Counted from the first letter of the stretch, positions 26,481 through 33,506 are shown. The stretch: DNA of 37,708 nucleotides from CACZQA01 sp050943615 (GCA_050943615.1 JBMNPN010000012.1:1-37708); one strand, 5' to 3'. Numbers and translations are program-made. The notes: a model not told the origin generated them from the sequence alone.

Positions 26481-26511
26481 GTGACCATAAACTATACAGT
26501 AACTGTATACT
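26481..26511 (+). promoter_or_regulatory. MerR-type promoter with 19-bp spacer and operator dyad
   Basis: GTGACC (26481-26486) and TATACT (26506-26511) are 19 bp apart, the overlong spacer typical of MerR-controlled promoters. The dyad TATACAGT-A-ACTGTATA (26493-26509) fills the spacer. It lies 37 bp before the merR start, so the regulator probably controls itself. Confidence 0.75.
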
Positions 26512-26548
26512 CAAGGGTGAATTTCAACTTTTTTTCGAAAGGTGCTTC

Positions 26549-27367
26549 ATGAAGCGGCAACTCTACACAACCGGTGAGTTCGCAAAGCTCTGCGGCATAC
26601 GGAAGCAGACGCTGTTCTACTACGATCAGATAGGGCTGCTGAAGCCTACACTCGTGGAAGACAATGGATACCGCCGGTATTCGCATGAGCAATACCAGAC
26701 CTTCCTTCTCATCTCATGTCTCAAGGAAGTTGGAATGCCGCTCGCGCAGATCAGGTCGTACCTCGAAGAGCCAGACCCCAAGCTCAGAAAAGAGGCGATT
26801 GGAGAAAGGCTCTCTGCCCTTGACCAGCGCATTTCATATCTGCAGCGTGTACGTGAGGTCCTCTCGAGCGCATTTGGCGTCGAGGACAACGCGCGTGCCG
26901 ATCCAGCCTCTACTCGAAAAGCAGAAGTCACAGTCGAGCATTTTGACGAAGTGCGTTGCTGGGCCACGAAGCGCCTCGATATCATGGACGACCGCGAGCT
27001 CGTGGAAATGACTGCAACGCTAGTGAAGACCGTCAGGTTCAGCGCTGTCTGCCTGGCAAGCGGCGATGTCCTCGAGGGGCGCATCGACCGGCAGCGGCAT
27101 CTGCTCGTCGCCCGCTCTGAAAACCTAAGCAGGCAGCGCGCACAAGAGCTCGGGCTTCACACGTTCATGCGCCGCACGGGAACTTACGCCACGGTCTACC
27201 AGCTGTCTGGCGAACAGCCTGAAGATGCTTACGGACGCCTGCTCGAGTTCCTCGAAAAAGAGCATGCCGCGCCCGGAGAGTATTTTTACGAGACATTTCC
27301 CCTCTCTGAAAGCGACAATGCGAAAACTCCCCTTTCCATAAGCGTCGAAGTCGTTCCGGCGTTCTAG
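26549..27367 (+). CDS. MerR-family transcriptional regulator with C-terminal ligand domain
   Basis: This is a 272-residue regulator. Its MerR winged HTH (about 6-75) has TTGEFAKLCGIRKQTLFYYDQIGLLKP and NGYRRYSHEQYQTF. A linker helix follows (about 80-115, RLSALDQRISYLQRVREVL). The C-terminal part (about 130-270) has the size and pattern of a GyrI-like effector-binding domain, with EYFYETFPL near the end, so a multidrug or small-molecule sensor of the BmrR/BltR type is likely. AAAGG precedes the ATG by five bases. No transporter lies nearby, so the target genes, beyond itself, are unknown. The promoter at 26481-26511 supports the family assignment. Confidence 0.9.
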   Translation: MKRQLYTTGEFAKLCGIRKQTLFYYDQIGLLKPTLVEDNGYRRYSHEQYQTFLLISCLKEVGMPLAQIRSYLEEPDPKLRKEAIGERLSALDQRISYLQRVREVLSSAFGVEDNARADPASTRKAEVTVEHFDEVRCWATKRLDIMDDRELVEMTATLVKTVRFSAVCLASGDVLEGRIDRQRHLLVARSENLSRQRAQELGLHTFMRRTGTYATVYQLSGEQPEDAYGRLLEFLEKEHAAPGEYFYETFPLSESDNAKTPLSISVEVVPAF

Positions 27368-27546
27368 CTATACCCACGTAGCTGACCTGCAGCGTTCTTT
27401 TCCGTGTCTGCTCGCTTGTAGGATTAGCCCGGATAATAAATCTTGAAATTGACAGATTCACCCCAATTTTGCTCTGCCAGTTTGAGAGGTTTGTCCGAAA
27501 ACGATTCGGGAATTTGGCAAGGTCGCTCCCCTACACTGAGATCGCG

Positions 27547-28539
27547 ATGATTGCCGTTGACGACATATCAGCTCTCGAGTACTACATCCGCCATGGTCTA
27601 CCAAAAAGTTGGGATGGTGGCCTTCGCTACGTGGACTCGCTCCTTGCCTGTTCATTCAAAGCGAGCACGTTTCCCGAGCAGGCGCTCGAAACTGACCTAT
27701 TCGGTTCCAAGCGGCTGCATCTCGCCGTGCACAACAGGAAAACGCGCATATCCGATAAGCGCTTCAAATTCCGCTCCTATGCAAACCCGCTGCCGCCAAG
27801 ATCGTTCATCAGGCTTAACGACGGCATCGCGCTCGCATCTCCCGAACTCGTGTTCATCGAGCTCGGGCGAAAGCTCGACCTGTACCACCACATCGAGCTT
27901 GGCTATGAGATGCTCGGGAAATACCGTACGGACCCCGAGCGGGGTGACGTCCTCATCACCAATCAGCAGCCGCTCATGACACTCGATTCGTTGAGAGCGT
28001 ACCTTTCCAGAGCTGAAAATTTCTGGGGCGTCAAGCAGGCGCGCCGAGCAATCAAATTCCTGAAGGAGGGCTCGGAATCCCCAGCGGAAACGCAGCTGGC
28101 AATGCTTCTTGCGCTTCCAAAGCGGCTGGGAGGAGAAGGGCTTTCGCATCTGAAGCTGAACGTGAAGGTGCCGCTCGAGGCTAGCTCGCGTGCCTTATTG
28201 GAAAAAGACAGTCTGCGTCTTGACGTCGGCTTTTCCGATGAGCTGGTGGACATCGAGTACGAGAGCAGCGAGTTTCACACGGATGATGAGCGCAGCAGAA
28301 CAAACGATTCCAAGCGCAGGGGTATTCTCCAAAAGATGGGCTATAGCGTCATCACGGTCGTCGGCGAGCAGATGCGCTTGCTGCGTCAATTCGAAGTAGT
28401 CGTCACGATTCTTTTCGAAAAACTCAAGAGAAAGCGACGAAAGAGAGACCAGTTGCAGCTTCGCGCACGCATCGACTTGCGCGAAGCGCTTTTCGAAAAG
28501 CATACAAGGCGGAGACGCAGGCGCGTGCTCTTGAGCTGA
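27547..28539 (+). CDS. Orphan protein with AbiEi-like N-terminus and DUF559/Vsr-like nuclease region
   Basis: This is a 330-residue protein I do not recognise by name. Residues 70-130 (PPRSFIRLNDGIALASPELVFIELG and the following EMLGKYR) resemble the middle of AbiEi-type antitoxin proteins. The C-terminal third has ESPAETQLAML, then LRLDVGFSDELVDIEYES and DSKRRGILQKMGYSVITV. This fits the E...D-x(n)-E-x-x pattern of DUF559/Vsr-like PD-(D/E)XK nucleases, with Asp in LDVGF and Glu in IEYES. The tail is very basic. ATG 27547 is chosen (weak GAGAT site); an upstream TTG at 27469 would add 26 residues. No partner toxin gene is adjacent. The role is unproven; defence is an inference from the folds. 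Confidence 0.6.
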   Translation: MIAVDDISALEYYIRHGLPKSWDGGLRYVDSLLACSFKASTFPEQALETDLFGSKRLHLAVHNRKTRISDKRFKFRSYANPLPPRSFIRLNDGIALASPELVFIELGRKLDLYHHIELGYEMLGKYRTDPERGDVLITNQQPLMTLDSLRAYLSRAENFWGVKQARRAIKFLKEGSESPAETQLAMLLALPKRLGGEGLSHLKLNVKVPLEASSRALLEKDSLRLDVGFSDELVDIEYESSEFHTDDERSRTNDSKRRGILQKMGYSVITVVGEQMRLLRQFEVVVTILFEKLKRKRRKRDQLQLRARIDLREALFEKHTRRRRRRVLLS

Positions 28540-28661
28540 TTGCGAATAACGCACCTGCTCACCAAAAAAGGACACGCCGCCAGAGCTCGCCGTCCAATCG
28601 CGATACGCAAAGGACATCTGCCCTGATGGCGTGCAGATATCAATATCGGAAGCTGAAACGC

Positions 28662-30185
28662 CTATTTGAAGTTCACGCCGCCGTTGGACTGCGAGGAGTC
28701 TTTCAGCATGACGTCGTGCGCGCCGCCCTCGACGATGGAGACGCTGGACACACGCGTGATCTTCGCCTTCTCGCGCAGCTCCTCGAGGTTGAGCGCGCCG
28801 ACGTTGCACATCGTGTGCTTGACCTTGGAAAGAGACAGGTTAACGTTGTCGTGCAGCGAGCCTGCGTACGGAACGTAGCTGTCGACGCCCTCCTCGAACG
28901 AAAGGCCCTTGCCCTCGCCATCGTCGTAGCGCTGCCAGTTGCGGGCACGGGCGGAACCTTCGCCCCAGTACTCCTTCATGTAGCTGCCGTTGACGTTCAC
29001 GCGGTTGGTAGGGCTCTCGTCGAAGCGCGCGAAGTAGCGGCCGAGCATCATGAAATCGGCGCCCATGGCCAGCGCGAGCGTCATGTGATAGTCCTGCACG
29101 ATGCCGCCGTCTGAGCAGATCGGGATGTAGATGCCCGTCTCCTTGAAGTACTCGTCACGTGCCTTGGCGACCTCGATGACCGCCGTCGCCTGGCCGCGGC
29201 CGATGCCCTTCTGCTCGCGGGTGATGCAGATGGAGCCGCCGCCGATGCCGATCTTGATGAAATCTGCACCTGCCTCTGCCAAGAAGCGGAAGCCGTCGGC
29301 GTCGACCACGTTGCCAGCGCCGACCTTGACCTCGTCGCCATACTCCTTGTGGATCCAGTCGAGCGTGAACTTCTGCCAATCGGAATAGCCCTCGGAAGAG
29401 TCGATGCACAGCACATCGGCGCCCGCATCGAGAAGCACGGGAACGCGCTCGGCGTAATCGCGGCTGTTGATGCCGGCGCCGACGATGTAGCGCTTGTTCG
29501 CATCGAGGAGCTCGAGTGGGTTTTCCTTGTGGGAGTCATAGTCCTTGCGAAAAACCAAGGAGGCAAGGCAGTCATCTGCGGTAACGACCGGGAGCGCGTT
29601 GAGCTTGTGCTCCCAGATGATGTCGTTTGCCTCGGAAAGCGTGCAGCCGTCCTGGGCGACGATGAGCTTTTCGCGCGGGGTCATGAACTCGGCGACCTTC
29701 GTGGAGGGGTCCATACGGCTCGGACGGTAATCGCGGCTCGTGACAATGCCGAGCAGTTTGCCGGTGGGCGAGCCGTCTTCTGTGACGGGCATCGTGGAGT
29801 GGCCGGACTTGCGCTTGAGTGCCATGACCTCGCCCATCGTCATATCGGGCGTGATCGTGGAGTCGCTCGGGACAAAGCCGGCCTTGTACGACTTGACCTC
29901 GCGAATCATTGCCGCCTCGTCCTCGGGGGACTGCGATCCGTAGATAAACGAGCATCCACCTTCGCGGGCGAGCGCTTCGGCAAGACGTGGGCCAGAAACA
30001 GACTGCATGATGGCAGATACCATCGGGATGTTCAGGTAGAGCGGAGACTCCTCCTCGCCCTTGCGGAATTTCACCAAAGGGGTTCTGAGACTTACGTCGC
30101 TGGGGACGTTCTTACTCGAGGTGTAACCGGGGACAAGCAGGTACTCGCTAAAGGTATGCGACGGTTCATCGTAATAAAATGCCAT
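28662..30185 (-). CDS. guaB: IMP dehydrogenase
   Basis: This 507-residue enzyme oxidises IMP to XMP with NAD+, the rate-limiting step of guanine nucleotide synthesis. The two catalytic-domain halves flank a pair of CBS domains (about 108-225, with VTEDGSPTGKLLGIVTSRDY and NALPVVTADDCLASLV). The catalytic loop is GIGGGSICITREQ with Cys320, followed by GIGRGQATAV. ICSDGGI is in the conserved IMP/phosphate region. It has its own transcription unit. The frame reaches 30263, but ATG 30185 has AAGGGG at good spacing and starts the family's MAFYYDEPSHTF. It converges on the nuclease-like gene, 122 bp apart. Confidence 0.96.
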   Translation of the reverse strand: MAFYYDEPSHTFSEYLLVPGYTSSKNVPSDVSLRTPLVKFRKGEEESPLYLNIPMVSAIMQSVSGPRLAEALAREGGCSFIYGSQSPEDEAAMIREVKSYKAGFVPSDSTITPDMTMGEVMALKRKSGHSTMPVTEDGSPTGKLLGIVTSRDYRPSRMDPSTKVAEFMTPREKLIVAQDGCTLSEANDIIWEHKLNALPVVTADDCLASLVFRKDYDSHKENPLELLDANKRYIVGAGINSRDYAERVPVLLDAGADVLCIDSSEGYSDWQKFTLDWIHKEYGDEVKVGAGNVVDADGFRFLAEAGADFIKIGIGGGSICITREQKGIGRGQATAVIEVAKARDEYFKETGIYIPICSDGGIVQDYHMTLALAMGADFMMLGRYFARFDESPTNRVNVNGSYMKEYWGEGSARARNWQRYDDGEGKGLSFEEGVDSYVPYAGSLHDNVNLSLSKVKHTMCNVGALNLEELREKAKITRVSSVSIVEGGAHDVMLKDSSQSNGGVNFK

Positions 30186-30422
30186 TTCAACCCCTTGATT
30201 GTCTTGCCTATATGAATACTTTGCCATGAGTTTACTACAGCTAAGACGTCTTTTAGCCCTCAATCAAGCCACGTCGGGTCAACGTTAGGGATACGGTACA
30301 ATGTCGAAACCCAAGAAATATCGCGTGCAATCAATCTACGAGGCCACGCCGCATGATGAAATGCTCTCTTTTCCGATATGCGCAGTTCTCAAAGGGATTT
30401 GCGGAAATCGCGAAATATTTTC

Positions 30423-30450
30423 TTGAGTATCGAGACATTTCCGCTATACT
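30423..30450 (+). promoter_or_regulatory. Promoter of the tRNA-Ala gene
   Basis: TTGAGT (30423-30428) and TATACT (30445-30450) are 16 bp apart, placing the start point near 30457, 26 bp before the tRNA gene. It lies on the chromosomal side of the element junction, so the rebuilt tRNA keeps its native promoter. Confidence 0.7.
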
Positions 30451-30482
30451 ACCGTCTTGCGTCGATTGAGACGAGCCTGCTT

Positions 30483-30558
30483 GGGGGTATAGCTCAGCCG
30501 GGAGAGCGCATGACTGGCAGTCATGAGGTCAGGGGTTCGAACCCCCTTACCTCCACCA
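30483..30558 (+). tRNA. tRNA-Ala (anticodon GGC)
   Basis: This 76-base tRNA has an encoded CCA end. Acceptor stem GGGGGTA/TACCTCC contains the G3-T70 pair, the main identity element of tRNA-Ala. The D arm is GCTC...GAGC, the anticodon arm CATGA-CTGGCAG-TCATG has anticodon GGC at 30516-30518 (reads GCC), and the T arm is AGGGG-TTCGAAC-CCCCT. All stems pair. The mobile element uses the 3' part of this gene as its attachment site and restores a complete gene after insertion. Confidence 0.97.
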
Positions 30559-30560
30559 AG
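30512..30560 (+). repeat. attL: left attachment site
   Basis: 49 bp starting in the 5' side of the anticodon stem and running past the CCA end, identical to 37660-37708. The bases before it differ between the copies (t versus a), marking the limit of identity. Confidence 0.92.
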
Positions 30561-30568
30561 CGAAATCA

Positions 30569-30602
30569 AAGGTCAGAGGCCTAAATGCTTCTGGCCTTTT
30601 CT
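30569..30602 (+). terminator. Rho-independent terminator just inside the element, after tRNA-Ala
   Basis: AAGGTCAGA (30569-30577) pairs with TCTGGCCTT (30590-30598), nine pairs with one G-T, followed by TTC. It begins nine bases after attL, inside the element, so the element provides the terminator for the rebuilt tRNA gene and shields its own genes from read-through. Confidence 0.65.
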
Positions 30603-30617
30603 GTTCTCATTGCCGCG

Positions 30618-30648
30618 TTCAATCTCGCGTTCAATCTAAATTCAATCT
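30618..30648 (+). repeat. Left arm-type repeats (TTCAATCT x3)
   Basis: TTCAATCT occurs at 30618, 30630 and 30641, spaced 12 and 11 bp, about one helical turn. The same octamer in the same orientation and spacing occurs at the right end (37489-37530). The layout fits binding sites for the N-terminal arm-binding domain of the integrase. Confidence 0.7.
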
Positions 30649-30680
30649 AAACGGCGCGAACCGTCCGAAACAGGCGCTTG

Positions 30681-30755
30681 GTCGGTGGTAGCTTCGAGGA
30701 TGACATCTTCGTCGAGGATGACATCATCGTCGGTGGCAGCTTCGGCGGTGGCAGC
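30681..30755. repeat. Short tandem repeats of 15 and 18 bp near the left end
   Basis: GAGGATGACATC(T/A)TCGTC occurs twice in tandem (30696-30713, 30714-30731), flanked by GGTGG(T/C)AGC(T/A)TC units. Read on the minus strand in one frame it gives DDDVILDEDVILEA, similar in character to the acidic octapeptides encoded at 35103-35294. Frames are open on both strands but no start with a ribosome-binding site is seen, so no gene is called. Confidence 0.55.
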
Positions 30756-30879
30756 ATCGTTTCAAAGCATGGGGCGATTCATCCGGGGAAGGCTGAGCAG
30801 GTCTGGTTTCCCCTGCCTGATTACGGATTGGCAACAGCTCGATTCTCTTTTGCGAGCCTTGAATATTGGGTTTGAGTAC

Positions 30880-31004
30880 CCCATTTCCAATAATAATCAT
30901 TTGAACCATCTACAGGTATTCAATTCAGAGTGCCCATTTCCAATAATGAGAGCGAAAAACAGCAGGTCAAATGGGGCGTAAGGTGTCAATCATCGAACGT
31001 TCGA
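30880..31004 (+). promoter_or_regulatory. Probable control region of the left gene cluster
   Basis: CCCATTTCCAATAAT occurs twice (30880-30894, 30933-30947), 53 bp apart; each copy ends in AATAAT with a TTGGGT or TTCAAT hexamer 17 bp upstream, so each could hold a promoter. A perfect 12-bp palindrome TCGAACGTTCGA (30993-31004) lies 34 bp before the first HTH gene and is a candidate operator. GCAGGTCAAATGGG (30962-30975) has a near copy at 37591-37604 by the right end. Confidence 0.45.
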
Positions 31005-31037
31005 GGCAACAGAAGAACACAGAAGTAAGGAGCAACA

Positions 31038-31217
31038 ATGAATGCACCAAAGACCTTGCTTGTGCGCGACGTGTGCGAATTGGCGCACTGCAACGAGAAG
31101 ACAGCAGAGAAGATGGCCCGTGACGGTGAACTCAAAGCTCGCAAGATTCGCGGGCGATGGCTCTTCAACGAGCGCGACGTGATGCAGAAGTTCGGTCTTC
31201 TCGAAGAGGGTGAGTAA
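31038..31217 (+). CDS. Small helix-turn-helix protein, excisionase-like (first of two)
   Basis: This is a 59-residue protein with the MerR-like HTH fold of the excisionase/HTH_17 type. LLVRDVCELAHCNEKTAEKMARDGELKARKIRGRWLF can be split into helix-turn-helix (VRDVCEL, EKTAEKMARDG) and the wing KARKIRGRWLF. AAGGAG lies five bases before the ATG. The stop shares one base with the start of the next gene (TAATG), so the pair is coupled. Such proteins serve as excisionases or as DNA-bending regulators in integrative elements; which of the two here is the excisionase cannot be told. Confidence 0.8.
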   Translation: MNAPKTLLVRDVCELAHCNEKTAEKMARDGELKARKIRGRWLFNERDVMQKFGLLEEGE

Positions 31218-31408
31218 TGATGATTTGGAAAGAAGACGTGAAGCCCGTCCCCGTGAAGATGGGACGCTTGATTTCCTCTGCGACCGTCGCTGCATACCTT
31301 GGTGTGAGCGAGAGAACCGTCTACCGCATGGCAAAGAGCGGAAAGCTTGAGCCGATTCACATCAAGAGCAAGATCTACTTCTCCCGGAAACAGGTCACTG
31401 GGGTCTAA
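31217..31408 (+). CDS. Small helix-turn-helix protein, excisionase-like (second of two)
   Basis: This is a 63-residue protein with an HTH_17-type domain: LISSATVAAYLGVSERTVYRMAKSGKLEP followed by the strand IHIKSKIYFSRKQV. It overlaps the upstream gene by one base and has GAGGG before its start. It is only distantly similar to its neighbour, so the two look like diverged members of one family, not a recent duplication. The N-terminus adds a short tail (MMIWKEDVKPVPVKM). A likely role is excision or control of the downstream replication gene. Confidence 0.8.
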   Translation: MMIWKEDVKPVPVKMGRLISSATVAAYLGVSERTVYRMAKSGKLEPIHIKSKIYFSRKQVTGV

Positions 31409-31483
31409 GGAGCGCGGGGCCGCGTGCAGTAATGGTTTTCTTGGAGGTCAATTGCACGCGGCCTTCGTCGAGTATAGCGCTCC
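31409..31483 (+). promoter_or_regulatory. Nested inverted repeat between the HTH genes and the rep-like gene
   Basis: An outer 7-bp stem (GGAGCGC 31409-31415 with GCGCTCC 31477-31483) encloses an inner perfect 11-bp stem (GGCCGCGTGCA 31418-31428 with its complement 31453-31463) and a 24-base loop. The loop carries a GGAGG. It starts right after the HTH stop and lies 105 bp before the rep-like start. It could be an RNA leader that controls rep expression, a cruciform at an origin, or an imperfect terminator (no T tract). Confidence 0.6.
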
Positions 31484-31587
31484 AGCACGAACACACAACA
31501 TAACCGCCAACACGATTGGAGCATATCACATGCTGTCAAAGTGCATTCCCATGCCCTCTGAGTCGGTGGTTCCCGGCGAGGTGCGGC

Positions 31588-32496
31588 ATGGTCAACTTCA
31601 ATAACCTCGAACACGGCTATACGCGATTCTCAAACGTCGAGACAGAGCTATTGAAAGACGCTGTGAAGGCTTGCAAGGCCGCACATCCTGAATACCCGTA
31701 CTCTTATGAGTCCATGAGAGAGGCCTATGACTACCTGAGAATGAAGAGCCGTGAGAACAGGGAAACGGGCAAGTTCCGGGCACGGGTCGCGGATAAGGAG
31801 ATATACAAGCACGTCCCGATGCTCAAACGCAGTGGATGCTACAACAGTGCCCGCGGTTTTCGTAAGGGGACGCTCCAACTTCTCATGCAGTACGGCCTTG
31901 TTCGCGTCGTTTCAAAGAAGGGCGAGACTCGAACTTATGAGTTCCCGATACTCGAAAAGGCAATCAGAGAAGATGGCAACTTAGGAACTGAATACAGTGC
32001 AAGTTCCCATGTTGCCAACATAGGAACTCAGAGCGCTTCAAGTTCCCAAGTTAGAGGGAACATAGGAACTCAGAGCGGCGCAAGTTCCCAAGTTGGGCGA
32101 GAGCATACAGTGAACCCCCAAGTTCCTAACCACTTAGGAACAATCCCCGGCCCAAGTTCCCAAGACTTAGGAACAATCCCCGGCCCAAGTTCCTATATCA
32201 ATAACAAAGAAGTAAAAGAAGAAGAGATAGGCAGGGAAGAGGAAAGCAACTCTCAATCAGTTGCAGAGAGTTACCAAGACTCCAAAGCGGCTGCAGGTTC
32301 TACTTCAACTAACGAGCGCTCGCCTTCGTCAGTTGTAGGGCCTGTGAAGTGGAAAAGGGACACGATGGGGAACTTCTGCCCGCATTGCATCGAGCAGACC
32401 GTCCTTCTCACCGATGAGGATCACACGCTCTTCAGGTGCCCGTCATGCGGTAGGCAGTACCGCCCCGATCCAGACGGTTTTCCCGTGGCGGTGTAG
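31588..32496 (+). CDS. Putative replication initiator with internal repeats and C-terminal zinc ribbon
   Basis: This is a 302-residue protein I do not recognise by name. Residues 1-130 are helical and basic and end in a winged-helix-like segment (RGFRKGTLQLLMQYGLVRVV, then ETRTYEFP). Residues 130-205 are a low-complexity linker of repeated (N/H/D)(I/L)GT...SS(Q/H) units. A polar region follows, and the C-terminus is a zinc ribbon with CPHC and CPSC, 19 residues apart. The linker DNA holds the dyads at 31981-32194. A gene with a DNA-binding N-terminus and an iteron block inside it is the usual layout of a replication initiator with its origin. It is an inference; a transcription regulator is the main alternative. 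GGCGAGG precedes the ATG. Confidence 0.5.
   Translation: MVNFNNLEHGYTRFSNVETELLKDAVKACKAAHPEYPYSYESMREAYDYLRMKSRENRETGKFRARVADKEIYKHVPMLKRSGCYNSARGFRKGTLQLLMQYGLVRVVSKKGETRTYEFPILEKAIREDGNLGTEYSASSHVANIGTQSASSSQVRGNIGTQSGASSQVGREHTVNPQVPNHLGTIPGPSSQDLGTIPGPSSYINNKEVKEEEIGREEESNSQSVAESYQDSKAAAGSTSTNERSPSSVVGPVKWKRDTMGNFCPHCIEQTVLLTDEDHTLFRCPSCGRQYRPDPDGFPVAV
31981..32194. repeat. Five GGAAC-N14-GTTCC dyads inside the rep-like gene (candidate origin)
   Basis: GGAAC starts at 31984, 32023, 32065, 32137 and 32170, and each is followed exactly 19 bp later by GTTCC (32003, 32042, 32084, 32156, 32189). Most have the form T(T/A)AGGAAC...CAAGTTCC. A single extra GTTCC (32122) and GGAAC (32057) lie between. 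The serine codons are always AGT-TCC and the leucines TTA in a GC-rich genome, so the DNA sequence, not only the peptide, seems to be kept. Confidence 0.75.
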
Positions 32497-32556
32497 CTGC
32501 CACAGACCAGAAGATGCCACAGACCAGAAGAGCGAACAGTCGAGAAAGGAAAGGCA

Positions 32557-32799
32557 ATGAACGACTTCATTTCAGACGGTATCGAGCACACGTTCTATCA
32601 TCCCAAGTTCGGCAAGCTGAGGGTTCTCGAAAGGCCCAACGGTGAAGTTCTGCTCAACGCAGATGACGTTGCGCGGGCGCTGGGGATGACCCTTGAAGAG
32701 GCTGTAGACCTCATAGGCCCCAAGAGCCTTCGTTACGGCAAGGCCGCTGCAACGGCTGAGGATGTCAAAGCCTTTGACGAATGGGTAAGGAGTCTGTAG
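32557..32799 (+). CDS. Small Bro-N/antirepressor-like protein
   Basis: This is an 80-residue protein resembling the N-terminal DNA-binding part of BRO/phage antirepressors: HPKFGKLRVLERPNGEVLLNADDVARALGM. The rest of a full antirepressor is missing. GAAAGGAAAGG precedes the ATG. After the TAG stop the same frame remains open for 52 more codons (to TAA 32956-32958), so the gene may once have been longer. In phage-like elements such proteins act as antirepressors or regulators. Confidence 0.7.
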   Translation: MNDFISDGIEHTFYHPKFGKLRVLERPNGEVLLNADDVARALGMTLEEAVDLIGPKSLRYGKAAATAEDVKAFDEWVRSL

Positions 32800-33002
32800 A
32801 CACGATGGGATGAGGTCATCGTCGAGGAAACTTACAGGTGGCCTCATCTGCCCATGCAGCAAAGGGGTCGAATAATCTTCAGCACCTTCAACGCGAACGA
32901 TGGCATCCAGAAGACTTCTCGAAGATGCCTTCCTCCCCGCTGGGTCTTCGGTCGCTAAAGTCTTCTCGACGCGACCTCCCATGAAAGCCGAAAAGGTCTA
33001 AG

Positions 33003-33506
33003 GTGTTGTCTAGGGACAGATGGGGCGCTTGGGAAAAAGTTCTCGACCATCACCCGCCCCGTCGAGAGATTGGAGTCTCTTTGCGATGGACTACCGAGCA
33101 GGAAACCGTACTTGAGGAAACCGCCCCGCTTGGATTGGAGGCTTGCAGGGACGAACTCATTGAGCAGTGCGGCGTTGTCAGGTCAACGGCTGCGATTCAG
33201 CGCCACGGTTCGAGGATTGGGCTTTCGTTTCGCAGGTACGAGCGCTGCGAAAGATGCGGTGCCCTGTTCCGATACGGCTACCTCCGTAACGGCATCTGCG
33301 AGACTTGCAGAACAAAGGAGTTTGAGGCGAGGGCAAAGGAGCGTGCGGCCTACGCTAAGGAGCTTGCAGAGACAGCAGAGAGGAATCAGGCTATCGACAC
33401 CGAGGGCTACCGAAAGCACCGGCGGGCCTATGACAGCTACAGAAGTCAGCTACGGCGGGCAAAGGCGACTCTAAAGCGCCACGGCATCAGCACGGACGGG
33501 ATATGA
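33003..33506 (+). CDS. Zinc-finger protein with Myb-like N-terminus, phage-type
   Basis: This is a 167-residue protein. Residues 25-75 (LRWTTEQETVLEETAPLG, then AAIQRHGSRIGLS) resemble a Myb/SANT-like DNA-binding helical unit. A CxxC-type zinc finger follows (ERCERCGALFRYG and ICETCRT). The C-terminal half is a charged helix rich in Ala, Arg and Lys, probably a coiled coil. The start is GTG with AAAAGG six bases upstream; the stop overlaps an ATG of the next frame (ATGA). Function is unknown; DNA-binding is likely. Confidence 0.6.
   Translation: MLSRDRWGAWEKVLDHHPPRREIGVSLRWTTEQETVLEETAPLGLEACRDELIEQCGVVRSTAAIQRHGSRIGLSFRRYERCERCGALFRYGYLRNGICETCRTKEFEARAKERAAYAKELAETAERNQAIDTEGYRKHRRAYDSYRSQLRRAKATLKRHGISTDGI

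Noticed and set aside
28560..28600. Terminator after guaB
   Set aside because: A T tract is present on the minus strand, but the stem before it has only about four good pairs.
30301..30426. 41-codon plus-strand frame upstream of tRNA-Ala (MSKPKKYRVQSIY)
   Set aside because: Weak ribosome-binding site, no known family, and it runs into the tRNA promoter; too little support.
30993..31004. LexA box before the first HTH gene
   Set aside because: TCGAACGTTCGA lacks the four-base spacer of GAAC-N4-GTTC, so it is listed as an operator candidate for another regulator.
32572..32982. 136-codon minus-strand frame opposite the Bro-N gene
   Set aside because: Antisense to a gene with a good start site; no recognisable features.
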